DNA of 64,000 nt from Inia geoffrensis (GCA_036417435.1 CM070918.1:33673523-33737522), one strand, 5' to 3'. Shown: positions 10,530 through 22,135, counted from the first letter of the stretch. Translations and numbers: made by a program. The notes: generated by a model from the sequence alone, not told the origin.

Positions 10530-10740
10530 GCCCAACAGCCTCACCACCAGCCTCTTAATAAATCAGGCACTGAAAGCGGTTCAGATGAGAAACTGATAGA
10601 AGAGGCCTGAACCCCAGAGGCATCGAGCTCTCAAGTCCCTGAGTCTCGCCATTTGCCCTTTTGCATAATCCCAAACAGAGAAAAGATCTGGGAGAGTATA
10701 GGATTTGGTGCTGTCTGGAGTCAGCCCAGAAGTCAGAGAC
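10530..10740. promoter_or_regulatory. Candidate conserved non-coding island
   Basis: Repeat-free DNA with 'cctcttaataaatcaggcac' and the octamer-like 'ttttgcataatc' near 10660. No splice-bounded reading frame fits. Enhancer function is inferred, not seen. Confidence 0.3.
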
Positions 10741-10904
10741 AGCTGTGTTCTGCAGCATCCTTCCCCTGCCCGCCTCCCGGCTTGCTGTGGTCCAGGCCCC
10801 GGGATTAGGTTGAATCCAAGGAGCGCTAACCCAGTTTTGCCAGGCTGCTGGGTTGGACGGGAGCCTCCAGCTTCAGGAGGGAAACGCCCTGCTTCAAAAT
10901 AGCC

Positions 10905-11110
10905 ACAGCACACTCTGTAAGTGGGCCATTTGTTGTTGATATGTTAGAAGTTTCATCAAACCTCTGGGCATATTTATACAATTAGAGCAGCGAGCGAAAG
11001 AAAACAGCACAGTGACAAATTGGGCTCGTGCACTCTGATTAACTTGTTAAGCTAAATAGATTGCGTAGGAGACGCGCCCCGTTTGAATTTGTGAAATTGC
11101 TTCTCATCAA
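10905..11110. promoter_or_regulatory. Candidate conserved non-coding island
   Basis: The AT-rich, repeat-free block contains 'gcatatttatacaattagag' and an inverted pair TTAAC-tt-GTTAA at 11039-11050, similar to a homeodomain or HNF1-type dimer site. CpGs are retained ('gagacgcgccccg' near 11069). Confidence 0.38.
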
Positions 11111-11509
11111 GATAGATGCCTGCTGGGCCAGCCGAGGGGGAGGGCAGCTGGTACACGCTTTGGCTGGAATTCGACGCAGGTCCAGAGTGAAAGGCGAAAC
11201 CGTCCCCTGACTCCAAACAAAATGACAAATCTCCTTCGCCGTGTCCAGGCAGGGCTGCTTTGTCCAAAGCCTGGACCATTATTATCAAGTCCTGTTGACC
11301 CAGAACCCAGGCAGCAAGCTGACTCCTGTCACCCCATGTTCATTGGGTTCTTGGTTTTTATGAGTAAGATGCCGGCTAGAAAAACAAGAGGGCGTGGAGT
11401 TTTAGTTTAAAAACCCTGTAGATCCAGGTTTCCTCTTCCACGTCTTCAGCCACTGTGCGTGGACCCCATGCCTTGCAGAGTTGAATTCTCTCCAACCCTA
11501 ACAAATAGA
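11111..11509. other. Unclassified DNA
   Basis: I recognise no repeat family or exon. It includes 'gaaaccgtcccctgactcca' and a run of mixed composition up to the MIR. Confidence 0.4.
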
Positions 11510-11745
11510 AGCAAACATTTATTACATACTTACTCTGCGCTGAGATAAATGCTAAATGCTTTTGAGTCAATTATATTATTAAAGCCTCACGATGACTCTA
11601 TGGCAAAGGTGCTAGTATTATTCCCATTTTCCAAATGAGGTCAGACAAAGGTCCGTGGTAGGGCACAGTGAAGCCAGCAAGGGGCAGGGCTGAGACTTGA
11701 ACCTGGTGAGTCTTGTTCCCGAGCCTGCAATGTTCATTTCACACT
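11510..11745 (-). repeat. MIR SINE
   Basis: The antisense MIR runs from 'aaatgctaaatgcttttgag' through 'cctcacgatgactctatgg' and 'ccattttccaaatgaggtc' to 'gagacttgaacctggtgag'. Confidence 0.75.
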
Positions 11746-12044
11746 GTGTTGCCTGCATCAGGGCTATGGGAACCCTCAGGCCCTTCAGAGGACCCCCAGG
11801 CCCTTCAAAGACCCTATAGGGTGTGAAACATCCTTTTGACACATCAAAGAGGTTGAGCCAACTTGCAAATTATTTATAAAATACAAATAGCATGATGATT
11901 GAAAATTGGTATGTACAGAGATTGTCTCCCAGTCTAGAAAACTGGATTAATCAATTCGCCCTATGCCTTGACCATTCTGAGGCTTAAGGGGAGAATGGAA
12001 TTTACAACATGTCAACTCCACCAATAATAGTAATAGCTGATAAT
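11746..12044. other. Unclassified DNA with a short tandem pair
   Basis: Two adjacent 20-base units (11774-11813), both containing 'caggcccttcaaag' or 'caggcccttcagag', form an imperfect tandem duplication. The rest is AT-rich and unrecognised. Confidence 0.5.
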
Positions 12045-12280
12045 AATGGTAAGAGTTAATCTTACAGCACCTGTAGCACCCGTGCTATGTGTCTGGCCCC
12101 CCCTACTTTGCCTGTGTCAACTCAATCTTCACAACAACCCTATGAGATAGGTGCTGTTATTTATTTATTTTTTTAAATTTTTTTAGGTGCTATTTTTTAA
12201 ACCCATTTTCCAGATGAGGAAACTGAAGCACTGGAGGCTAAATAAATTCTGAAGGTCACACCATTGCAATAGGATGCAGA
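12045..12280 (-). repeat. MIR SINE with internal duplication
   Basis: The antisense MIR carries 'ccctatgagataggtgctgt' and 'ccagatgaggaaactgaagc'. Between them 'taggtgct' followed by a T-rich run occurs twice (12147-12175 and 12185-12200), so the MIR was lengthened by a small tandem duplication. Confidence 0.75.
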
Positions 12281-12949
12281 CAGCAGCCATCTGGAGTCCA
12301 TATCCAGACAATCATGGAAACGCTGTGTCCTGCCAACAGCGCCGTCTTGTGCACCAGGTAAAGCCCTCCCCTTTTCACTGCTGGGAGATGGTCCTTGGGG
12401 TCTGATCAGGCTGCGTCTTGCACTCTGGGAAGGTGACGCATCCTCCTTGGTTCTGGAGGAACCCGCTTCCTTTTCTAACCGGTGACCTCACTGCCCGCTC
12501 CTTTTCCGCTGCTGGGTGAGCTGGGGCAGTGGGTGTGGTCCCTCAGGCGCTGCCCAGCCAGAGCAGGACATGGCCCTTTGGCTCCTACCCCCTTTGGAGC
12601 ATGGCTCTCCAGCATGTGGAGCTAGAATGACAGGGACCTGGTTAATGGGGGCACAGCATTGTGCTTGTCCACTGGGACTGGGGACTCCTGTGAACAGGGC
12701 CTCTGAGGATGGGCTGGGACTAGTGCTCTGGTTGGCACATAGGATGGCAAGAGTCACATCATTTTCTTGCAGGGTGACGGGCCCAGGCCTGCCTAGGCTG
12801 GGACAGATATGTGTGCGTCATAGAAGGTGGGGCTCGACTTTTTCAAGAGACTTCTGAAAGAGAGGTGATTCATCTTCTCTTGAAGGAGATAAAGGACCTC
12901 TTGGAGGTCATCATTTGCCACTGGCGATCTAGGACTTTAGCAGGTCACT
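12281..12949. other. Unclassified GC-moderate DNA
   Basis: No repeat or exon is recognised. Open frames at 12488-12857 overlap on opposite strands, which is typical of non-coding GC-rich DNA. Confidence 0.45.
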
Positions 12950-13520
12950 CATTCATTCATTCACTCATCCAACAAGTCTACAGTGGCAGCTGTGTGATGC
13001 ATGGGGGACACAGAGGTAAAGAGCACAGTTAAAGTCCCTTAGGAGTGAATGATCTAGGCTAGGACAAGGCAGAAGTTTATATTATCGCATGAATAAATAC
13101 AAATTTGTTCATCTGGGATGAGAGCTACAGAGGAAAGCAACCTAGTGCTTTGGGACCCTGTAGGGAAGAAAGACCTGGTCAGAAAAGTCAGGAGAACTTC
13201 TGCGAGGAAGAGAAACTGGCTCTGAGATCTGGATCATGAGAAGAACTTGCTGCATGAGGGAGAGATGGGAAAGGAGAAACACTACTGGTGGAGGGAACTG
13301 CAGGTGCAAAGGCCCTGTGGCAGAGAGAACATGGCAGATGCAAGGGCCTCAAGAGGCTGGGGTGGCTGGAGTACAGAGTGTGGGAATGGGTCTGGAGAAT
13401 CAGCAGGGGCCTCACTAGACTGGGCCTTGCTGGCCCTGTTAAGGCCATGGAAGGGGTTGGTTTTCATCAAAGAAACAAAGAGAAACTATTGAATGGTTTT
13501 AGGCGTGCCAATGGGAGAGG
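12950..13520 (-). repeat. L2 LINE 3' end
   Basis: The antisense 3' end 'cattcattcattcactcatc' leads into 'gggggacacagaggtaaaga', then 'gcaggtgcaaaggccctgtg' and 'ttgaatggttttaggc', in the right order for an L2. Confidence 0.75.
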
Positions 13521-14109
13521 AAGGTAAACATGGAGAGAGGGCTGTGACACACCCATTTGTGTTTGGCAAAGATCGCAGTGACCCAGACTCATGTCTTCGT
13601 GTCAGAGCTTTGAGAAAGCTGTTTCCAACATGGCAGTCACAAGGGTGGGACTCTGGGTACATGGAGCCTAGGAGAAAAGCCAAGTAGGAAAACAATCAAT
13701 TATCTAAGCAGTTTTGTGGGGGAGCCTTCATTTTTAGGCACAAAATCTAGCAGACTGGGAGCACAGTGGTGGGGTATGCAGGACCGCACTTAATAGCCTT
13801 TACGGTGGAATCTTGCTCTCCTGCAGCAACAGAAGTCCATCCTAATGACCCCGAGGCTATCCAGAAAAGATAACATTACAGTGAGTACTATTTGTTTTGG
13901 AAAATAATGAACAACGTATTACATGGCAGGTGTATCCCCCCACGCCCAGTGATGGTTAAAATAAGAGAGAAATTGGCGCTAAAGGAATACATCACATGAC
14001 CTCTAAAACGTTCCATCATGACTTGTCCTTTGAGCAGATAGCCAAGCCTGATTGTACTACAAGCCTATCGATTAACTCAAGAGATTCTTAACTAGCAGCA
14101 AGGAAGTAG
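13521..14109. other. Unclassified DNA
   Basis: The first part (to about 13690) could be further diverged L2. The remainder is unrecognised. No exon is evident. Confidence 0.4.
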
Positions 14110-14560
14110 AGTGTTCCTGTAACAAAGATCTGAACAGGTGGCTTTGGCATTGAATCACGGATAAAAGCTGGAAGAATTTTGAGGCACAGGAGAGAAAAAG
14201 CCCACATCATCTTAATCGGACTGTTGGTAGAAATATGGACATTCGAATCCCTTCTGGTGAGGGTTCAGAAGAGGAGAAACATACAAAGGAGAAGGCCGTA
14301 TGAAGACAGAGATTGGAGAGATGCAGCCACAAGCCAAGGAATGTTGGCAGCCTCCAGAGCTGGAAGAGGCAAGGAAAGGATTCTCCCCTAGAGCCTCCGG
14401 AGGGAGTAGGGTCCTGCCCACACTTTAATCTCAGCCTAATGATACTAGTTTTACCCTCTGGCCTCCAAAGCTTGAGAGAATAAATTTCTGTTGTTTTTGA
14501 GCCAGCAAGTTTATGGTAATTTGTTACACCAGCCACAGGGAACGAATACATTCTGAGTAA
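14110..14560 (+). mobile_element. MaLR-type solo LTR
   Basis: It has 'gaagacagagattggagaga', 'gatgcagccacaagccaagg', 'tctggcctccaaagcttgag' and 'gagaataaatttctgttgtt', followed by 'atttgttacaccagcca'. This is the layout of an MLT1/MST-class LTR, with its poly-A signal near the right end. It is an old endogenous-retrovirus relict with no coding part. Confidence 0.75.
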
Positions 14561-14639
14561 CATTACTTCATATTCCACAAACATCTGTGACTTCACATTG
14601 CTGGTGCATTCTCATCCTTCTTAGCTCAGACCGATAGGC

Positions 14640-14895
14640 ACCTCCTGAACTGGAGCTCCCCAGCCCCACCTAGCCCGATCCGTTAACCTGCTTGTTAACC
14701 TCCGACACACAAACTCTCAAGCCTAAATTCTTCCCTTAGTTTGTGTACTTGTATTTTGTCTGTCTTCCTCCCATTAGAATATGAGCTCCAGGCAATCAGG
14801 GACCATGGCATCCTGTTCCCTGCTAAACCCTCAACACCTAGCAGAAGCCTGGAGCGGAGTGAACATTCCTTGAAAAGTTTGCCGAATGAATAAAC
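14640..14895 (+). repeat. L2 LINE 3' end
   Basis: The sense L2 end contains 'tagaatatgagctccaggca', 'aacacctagcagaagcctgg' and a closing 'gccgaatgaataaacg'. Confidence 0.7.
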
Positions 14896-15044
14896 GACCT
14901 TTCGCAGTGTCCTGGAGGCCCCCTGAGTTTGACTGGTATTAATAAGACTGGTCCTCTCACTTGCCTCCATCAACAGGTATTGATGGTTATTTAAATTCTT
15001 ATTCTGGATCCTTATTCCATCCCAGGATGTGAAGCTGTTTAATA

Positions 15045-15110
15045 TTCATTCATTCATTCACTCATTCAATAAATATTTATTTATTCGGGCTTATTATGTG
15101 TGAGACAGTC
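15045..15110 (-). repeat. L2 3' terminal fragment
   Basis: 'Attcattcattcactcattc' and 'aataaatatttatttattcg' match the antisense L2 terminus with its short tandem tail. Confidence 0.6.
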
Positions 15111-15124
15111 CACTGATGATTCCT

Positions 15125-15480
15125 AATTGGGCAATTTTTTCCCCTGTTGAATTTCAATTGAGAAAGAAAAGCAATTGCAGCATTTTTCAAGGCAAAACAA
15201 GCCATATAACAACCACAAACCGCAAACAACAAAACAATCTTTCATGAGGCTAATTAGTCCTAAGCCTTAAAAAAAATAATAATTGCCGATGCTAGAGCAG
15301 TCTTTGAAGGTGTTTTGCACTGAATAGTAATCAGGAAACTTCAGCCTTCACAAGGCAAGGGCTCAGAGCAAAACAAGGCACTTTAGGGTTGTGTACTTTC
15401 TGTAACTCTGATTTGGCTGAATTTTCTTCTCATAAGGGAATTTTAAGGACATTGATGGGCAAGGGAAGCACATTCATTGC
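15125..15480. promoter_or_regulatory. Candidate conserved non-coding island
   Basis: AT-rich and free of recognised repeats. Homeodomain-type cores are dense ('ctaattgggcaat', 'tgaatttcaattgag', 'aggctaattagtcc'). It stands out from the L2- and MIR-filled surroundings. Regulatory function is inferred. Confidence 0.4.
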
Positions 15481-16109
15481 ACCCACTCATTCTTTCAACA
15501 GACTTCATGATATACAACCAGTCTCATAACCAGAAGTGTTTCTTTCTGTTTAAAACCCAGAAGGGTAGCTGACATCTTTTATCAAAAAGACAGACAATTC
15601 TTATCCCCTGACAATTCCAGATTATGGATCCCAGGAGGCTCTCCTTACACTGGTATTTTATCACTGGAATCAGAGTGACTGCTGTTTATTTGCTGAACCT
15701 CCACGTAGTTTTCAAGGTGTTGCCAGCAGGGCCTGGGCTGACAGTGACACGTGTTATTGTCACATTGCTAGATCTGAAAGAAAACACCAGATAAATAAAT
15801 ATCAGTGTTTCCTTGGATCTCTTTTTGCTATCATGGGCACCGGAGGCACTGGCATTTGTTAATTCACATATCTTCCCTGTTTGGTGAGGCAATGTTTCCT
15901 TTCATCTACTGGAGTCGGGGAGGAAGGTGGCGGCCCAGGCTGGCAGCCTGGCATGGACCGGGACGGCCATTTGATCTGGGCGAGGGGCAGAGGGGAAGAT
16001 GGCCTCTGGATAAAGTTCCATCCACCGAGAGGGGCCGAGTCTGGCTGCAGGACTGTCTTCTTATGCCTCCCTCACGTGAGTAGGTTATCTTGCAGCGTGC
16101 TCAGAATCC
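15481..16109. other. Unclassified DNA
   Basis: No recognised repeat, exon or RNA. AT-rich up to about 15880, then GC-rich with 'ggcggcccaggctggcagcc'. Confidence 0.4.
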
Positions 16110-16210
16110 GGTGACGTGAGCTGGGGTCCCAGTCGGACAGGCTGCTTAACCTCCAAGCCTCTCTCTGCTTCTCTGTCTGTAGAACTGGATTCTGGGACCC
16201 TCTGCTGTCC
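16110..16210 (+). repeat. MIR SINE fragment
   Basis: 'Ggctgcttaacctccaagcc' followed by 'tctctgtctgtagaactgga' is a diverged sense MIR core. Confidence 0.5.
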
Positions 16211-16377
16211 CTCCTAGGTTGCTGAGACACCCAGAGAAGAGGGAAGTGCCCACCTCCAGCCAGGCAGACTCCTCATTTCCCCCAGACCCTATGCTTCCTC
16301 CCCACTCTGCCCTGTTCTCTCCTCTGGGTCACATCTCCCTCTGCCTTTTGCCTTTTTTAGATCTCCTTATCCTAGAT

Positions 16378-16605
16378 CAAGGGATGACGTCAACACCTTA
16401 CGGCCCGTGAGCCACATCTGGCCTGCTGCCTGATTTTGGAAATACAGTTGTCCTGGAACGCAGCCATGCCTGTTCATTTACATATTGTCTGTGGCTGCCT
16501 TTGTGCTGCAGTGGCAGAGCTGAGTAGTTGCAACACAGAACGTATGGCCCACAAAGCCTAAAATCTGTACTATCTGGACCTTCACAGAAGTTTGTCTGTT
16601 CTCTA
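16378..16605 (+). mobile_element. Non-autonomous hAT-type DNA transposon
   Basis: The blocks 'acggcccgtgagccacatct', 'gaacgcagccatgcctgttc' and 'tatggcccacaaagcctaaa' match a common old mammalian hAT-type element. I am not certain of the MER family name. It has no transposase. Confidence 0.6.
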
Positions 16606-16984
16606 CGCTCTCCTAGACATCAATCACTCTGATCCCACTCATCCTTGAAGACCCAGCTTGAGCTCTTGATCTGCTTGGCATCCCATGGCTTGTTCATCGG
16701 TTTTATATGCAAAAAGTTTCCCATGATCAAATACATTTGGGAAATCCTAAGTTAAAGAACCGTAAGCAGCCTTCTTTACGAACTGCAGAACTTATCAGTG
16801 CATTTAATGTGCCGGGAATCCCTGAGAGGGGAATGTGGTAGGCAACATTTCTCAGATGTGTTTCTCTATTGGGCTACTGAGTGTTGAAGAGCTTGACCCG
16901 TCTTCTCTAATTATTCTGTCTCTCTGGGTGATGCGATCTGCTAGTATACCTTTAGAATATATTGTGTTTTTATCTGAAATGTAC
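16606..16984. other. Unclassified DNA, possible old repeat debris
   Basis: A short piece near 16625-16690 resembles L2. 'Catgatcaaatacatttggg' near 16722 resembles another old repeat. Neither is firm. Confidence 0.35.
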
Positions 16985-17633
16985 ATTTTTAGCCTGGATG
17001 TCTCCCCTGGACTCCAGACACTGCACTCCCTTTACAACTGTCTAACAGACACCTTAGACTTACAATGCTCCAAATGCACCTGTTCTTCTCCCATCATTAT
17101 CCTTCTTAGGAAGTGGCAACTCCATTCAGCAGTTACTGGGGTCAAAAATCTAGCACTCTTCTTGACTCCCTTCATATTCTCACACTCTTTCTCTAATCCA
17201 TCAGCATGACTGCCCTCTGTAACTTCAAAAGACCTCCTGTATAGGACCACTTCTCACCAACTGCACAGTGACCAGCCAGCCCCAAGCCACCAACATCTGT
17301 TGCCTGGATTCCTGCAACAGCCTACAAATGGGGCTCTCTGCTTCTGTTCTTGCCCTCTCTGGTTCATCCTCTGCACAGCAGACAGAGTGATCCTTCTGAA
17401 ACTCTAATCCAATCACTTATTTCCCTGGCTTAAAATACTTTAAGGAAAATATTTCTGTTCCAACTAGAATAAAATACAAACTTCTTCAGTGGCTTTCCAG
17501 GCCCTGGATAATCAGGCCTTCACCTACGTCTCCCTCTGGCCTAATTTACCTGCAAACCCAGTTACCCCAGGGCCTTTGCACCTGTTAATCTTTCTTCTAG
17601 GAAAGCTCATTGTCATTCCATTTCCCTCCCCCA

Positions 17634-17668
<35 letters not shown>

Positions 17669-18185
17669 GGTACGCGGGGCTCTCACTATTGTGGCCTCTC
17701 CCGTTGCGGAGCACAGGCTCCGGACGCGCAGGCTCAGCGGCCATGGCTCACGGGCCCAGCCGCTCCGCGGCATGCGGGATCTTCCCGGCCCGGGGCACGA
17801 ACCCGTGTCCCCTGCCTTGGCAGGCGGACTCTCAACCACTGCGCCACCAGGGAAGCCCTCCCTCCCCCATCTTTTCAAGGCGTCTTCTGACTCTTCATTG
17901 TCATCTAGGTCATTACACCCTCAGAAAGGCCCTTACTGACCAAACCAAAGAATACCCAATTTCATTGTATCAAGTTATTCTAGCTTGTCATCTTCATAGC
18001 TCTTACGGAAACCCCAAATTATCTTATCTATTGTTTTCATGCTTATTTTCTGTCTTCCACTGAGTACAAGCTTCATGAGGGGGAGAACCAAGCCTGTGTT
18101 TCCTTTTCCACCACTAGGGATCCAGAGCCTAAGACAGTCCCAGGCACACAGTGGCTGTTTGACAATCACCGCTTGCTGACAGACT
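16985..18185 (+). repeat. L2 LINE, long 3' segment, split by a SINE
   Basis: Sense L2 blocks occur in order: 'ggggtcaaaaatctagcact', 'agcagacagagtgatccttc', 'gtggctttccaggccctgga', 'agggcctttgcacctgttaa', then after the SINE 'acaagcttcatgagggggag' and 'cagtcccaggcacacagtgg'. It is about 980 bp without the SINE at 17640-17858. It has no functional reading frame. Confidence 0.8.
17640..17858 (-). mobile_element. CHR-2 SINE, deletion-type short form
   Basis: The perfect 17-base duplication 'tccctcccccatctttt' flanks it at 17623-17639 and 17859-17875. A long T run is followed by the canonical body and 'gccaccagggaagccc'. CpG-rich and little diverged, so it is comparatively young. Confidence 0.97.
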
Positions 18186-18234
18186 GACCCATAATCTCCT
18201 TAATCCTCAGAGCACCCTGTGTATTAACATTTAG

Positions 18235-18440
18235 ATTATTGTTATAACAACAAGCTAGAACATCTGACATTCATTGAGGGCTACTTGCCAGGCACTGTGC
18301 TAAATGCTTTTCTCTGGTTATTTCATGCCATTCTCCCAATTAACCTATAGAGCCTATGAGCAGGTACCATTTTTATTTCCATTTCACAGGTGGGGAAACT
18401 GAGGCACAGCACAACTAAGTTGCTTGCCTAAGATTGCACA
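18235..18440 (-). repeat. MIR SINE
   Basis: 'Tgccaggcactgtgctaaat', then 'ggaaactgaggcacagcaca' and 'ttgcttgcctaag' form an antisense MIR. Confidence 0.8.
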
Positions 18441-18679
18441 TCTGGTCATTGATGGGGCCTGGACACTGACGTGGATCTGATTCCAGATCTGTGACTATGG
18501 GCAACATTGGGGCTGCAGCTGCCACATTACAAGGGTTGGCATTTGAGCCTCTAGGAATAAGGTTACAGGGGCCTGAGAGCATCACAACCAGGTTCATCTC
18601 TGATTGTGGCTTCTGATTTGAGCAGGGGCTTCACTATCTTACGTGCACGTTACTTAGAATGTTACTTAGTTGGGTCAAG

Positions 18680-18845
18680 AAACTGTATAGCACAGGGAAC
18701 TATATTTAGTATCCTGTGGTAAACCATTATGGAAAAGAATATGAAAAAGAATGTCTATATGTATAACTGAATCACTTTGCTGTACAACAGAAATTAACAC
18801 AGCATTGTAAATCAACTATACTTCAATAAAATAAATTTTTAAAAA
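18680..18845 (+). mobile_element. L1 3'-terminal fragment, cetartiodactyl type
   Basis: 'Agcacagggaactatattta', 'aactgaatcactttgctgta' and 'atcaactatacttcaataaa' form a familiar LINE tail in cetartiodactyl genomes. It is 5'-truncated. No clear target-site duplication is visible. Confidence 0.7.
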
Positions 18846-18919
18846 ACCCCTTAATCTCATCAGGAACAGCCAGGTGTGTGTTTCACCTCGCATAAAAATT
18901 AGTTCTACCCTATCTATCA

Positions 18920-19000
18920 TTCATGAGCTAATAGTTATAAAGCACTTACAACAGTGCTGGCCCATAATAAACGCTTTATACTTTTTTGTTAAATAAATAG
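18920..19000 (+). repeat. MIR 3' fragment
   Basis: 'Aaagcacttacaacagtgct' followed by 'ggcccataataaacgct' is the sense MIR end. Confidence 0.55.
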
Positions 19001-19439
19001 CTATAAGTAGCTGAAGGGCTTTGTCCTTGACCGCAGGGGGTGAGCAAAATCACTGACTCTCTGTGTCATCCCTCTTTCCTGCTCAGGTAGCGATTACAGG
19101 TGGCGCACCTGCGTGACGTTAAGTACCGTGGAATCACAGAGTCGTTCCCTCCCTCGCAGTTAACCTGGCCCGGTTTTAACACCTCTCCAACACCTAGCAG
19201 AGAGTTCTCTGGGAATAACCCAAAGCCCAAAGCCTTTGGTGGAAGAAAGGATCTCTCAGGCTTGTAAGAGCCTTGCTTTGTATAAGGTTGCAGATGCAGT
19301 ATTTGCAAACGAAACACAATACCATTGTGTCTATTTAAATCCTGAGATTTTTATTATTATGGTAAAGTTTGCTTTATAGCAAGGGATACTGCCTTTTCAT
19401 TATAGTAGTGACTTCAAGTTTTCTTTCAAAATGAATAGA
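19001..19439. other. Unclassified DNA
   Basis: Nothing recognised. AT-rich after 19320. Confidence 0.4.
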
Positions 19440-19985
19440 AGTTAAAATTTAGTTTAAAGCACACATTTACCATATGACTCAGCAATTCCATTCCTAGGCA
19501 TTTACCCATTAGAAGTGAAAGTCTGTGTTACATGCAAATGTTCTTAGCAGTAACTGTTCATAATAGCCTCAAACTGGAAACAATCCAAACGTCCATCAAC
19601 AGGTGAACAGATAAAGCAACGGTGGCAACTCCATACAAAGGAGAACTACTCAATAATAAAAAGGAACAAGATATCAAGGCACACAACAGCACGATGAGTT
19701 TCAAAAGCATTGTGTTAAGTGAGAGAAGTCAGAAACAAAGGACTGCGTACTCTGTGGTTCCATTTCTAAAATTTTCTCAGAAAAGGCAAATTGTTGCAGC
19801 GGTAAACCAGTGCCAGAGCCCTGGAATGGGGGAGAGGATGGATGTGAAGGGGCACGAGAGCACTTTTAGGATGATGGAAAAGGTCTGTATCTTGACCTAG
19901 AGACGGTTCCATGAGCATCTAAGTTTGTCAGAACTCACGGCATGGGCACAAAGGGGGTGCATTTTATTGTACGTAAAGCATTCCG
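19440..19985 (+). mobile_element. Old L1 3' end
   Basis: 'Actcagcaattccattccta', 'ggaaacaatccaaacgtcca', 'gtgttaagtgagagaagtca' and later 'tctgtatcttgacctagaga' are sense L1 ORF2-end and 3' UTR landmarks in order. The frames are broken. Confidence 0.8.
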
Positions 19986-20194
19986 CACTTAAGTTGATTA
20001 AGAGTATAAAGGAAAAAGAGGCAAATAATAAAATAGGTGTTGTATGAAAAAGTAGAACTTGTGAAGGTGACCAAGGGTTCGGAACTCCTGGACTAGTGTT
20101 CTGCTGCCCCGAGCAGGACATCTATTATTATTCTTTTGTTCTTCTCCTGACTGTCATTAAAACATTCTTGTCATCTTTGTCACTTAGTGCAATT

Positions 20195-20930
20195 GTAATT
20201 TTAACTCTATCAACCTTTTCTTTTCTGGACTCTGGATTTCATATCTTGCTTAAGACACTGAAAAGGACTTTCTCACCCTAAAGGTATGAAGACTATTATG
20301 TCATATTATTCTCTAATGCTCCTGTAGTTTAAAAAAAATATGACATTTAAAATTTTTTATTTTTAATAGTGGTAAAATACACGTAGCATAAAATTTACCA
20401 TCTTAACCATTTTTAAGGGTACAGTTCAGAGGCATTAAGTACACATGGCTGTGAAATCATCACCACCAGCTAGCCATCTCCAGAATGCTTTCGTCTTCCC
20501 AAACTGAAACTCTGTCCTCATTAAACAACTCCCCATTCCCCGCTCCTCCCAAACCCTGGCTACCACCATTCTATTCAATACTTTCTGACCCTATGAATTG
20601 GACTATTCTAGGTGCCTCACTCAAGTGGAATTGTTCAGTGTTTGTCCTTTTGTGACTGGCTTATTTCATTTAACACAATGTTCATACCATTTATAAAACC
20701 GTGAGATTTTTAGTCGATCTGGAATTTATTTTTGTGTGTGTATGGTGTAGGTAATGATTTAATTTTATTCCTCCCAACAAATGGTTAACCAGTTTTCCTA
20801 GCATCATTTATGGAAGAGATCTTTTTTTGTCACAATCAGTTGACAGCCACCTGTACTTTAACTGTATTCTAGGCATAAATGCATCTCTTTGGGGACCCTC
20901 TTTTCTGTTCCTATGGTCTGTTTATTCCTA
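20195..20930 (-). mobile_element. Old L1 fragment, split by another L1
   Basis: The left piece contains 'tggatttcatatcttgctta' and the right piece 'ctggaatttatttttgtgtg' and 'gttaaccagttttcctagca'. These are consecutive antisense L1 landmarks, separated by the insertion below. Confidence 0.6.
20340..20695 (-). mobile_element. L1 3' end inserted in older L1
   Basis: 'Taaaatacacgtagcataaa', 'tttaccatcttaaccatttt', 'tacagttcagaggcattaag' and 'gtgactggcttatttcattt' form the antisense 3' end of a mammalian L1. It splits an older L1 in the same orientation. Confidence 0.75.
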
Positions 20931-22099
20931 ACACCATTGTGACTACTTCAGCTAAGAGCTCACCCATCCCAAGTCCAGGGACTGGCTCAGGCTTAATGTC
21001 TTCTTGTCAGCCTTTCAGGTCCTCCCAAGGATTTGGGGCACCCTACTGTCTCCCTAACGCTCTCCCATGTCTCCCTTTCCCAAGGGAGCCTAGTGTGCAG
21101 GGTTATCAGTCCAGGTATGGGTGAGGAAGCCTTTGGTCATGCGTGTCAGAGGGCACAGACCCCCCCACACACCCAGAGACTTAAGCACCCCTATCTGCTG
21201 CAGGGCTGGGGTCACAAGGAGGTCAGCCACTGCCCTTGCCTCAGAAGCATCTGGTGGGGGACATAGGTGCTCGGGATGGTTTAATTGCTCTGCCTGCAGT
21301 GGAACTTTACCATGACCCAGTTGACTGTCAGGCAGACTTCAAGATAAGGCAAGTTAATCTTGGGTCCCCTCCAAGGACATTTGGTGCTACATGCAAAACC
21401 GAATCCTTTCGAAGTTCATTTCCGAGGAGACCCTGGAGGCGGTGGTAGAATGCTCCCTGAATTTCTACAAAGAGAGTGTGGCAATCCTGCTGGGGCCACC
21501 TCTCTGAGGCGGTGAGAGGACACGGAGGGAGCAGAGCCCAGACCCATCTGGGCAGGGCTGGTTAGCAGGTGTGCGGGCCCACAGACTTTCCGTGACTACC
21601 AGTTGGGCTGTGTTAAGCCCTTGGCCCACGGGATCCGGGCACTTCAGACTGCTTTCTTGGGGCCAGAGGTGTGGGCAGAGAGTGGGAAAGGCTGATGTTT
21701 CTATGAATCTCTTGCTGTCTAATGTCAGGTGAGTCAGGTCATGCCCGCCAACGAGCTCCTTCTAGGTCTCTGGTAGGAGGCAAGAAGCTCGGCCAAGGGA
21801 GCAGAGACAAGCTGGGGCAGCATCCTCTTTCCCCACCCCTGCCTACCTCTGAGCACCAGGGAGGCCACGTGGAGGGCCTGGCTGAATTTCATAAAAGCCC
21901 CTTGGGCACCAGGATGGGCTGCGTTAGAGGAGATGCTGGGATCGTGGGCACAGCAGGCCAGCTCTGCCAGGAGTCAGTAGGAAGGCAGACTGACAAAATC
22001 AGCTAGAAGTTCTGTGTTCCCCAAGCTACAAGCATTCTCACGCCACCTTCCCAGGTTTCCTGTATCTTCCATTCCCTGCACGGGTCTTAACATTTTACG

Positions 22100-22102
<3 letters not shown>
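20931..22102. other. Unclassified DNA
   Basis: About 1.2 kb of GC-moderate DNA with no repeat, exon or RNA that I recognise. Overlapping open frames in several frames suggest composition, not coding. Confidence 0.45.

Positions 22103-22132
<30 letters not shown>
22103..22132 (+). repeat. (AC)n microsatellite
   Basis: Fifteen uninterrupted AC units directly upstream of the L1 fragment. Confidence 0.95.
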
Positions 22133-22135
<3 letters not shown>

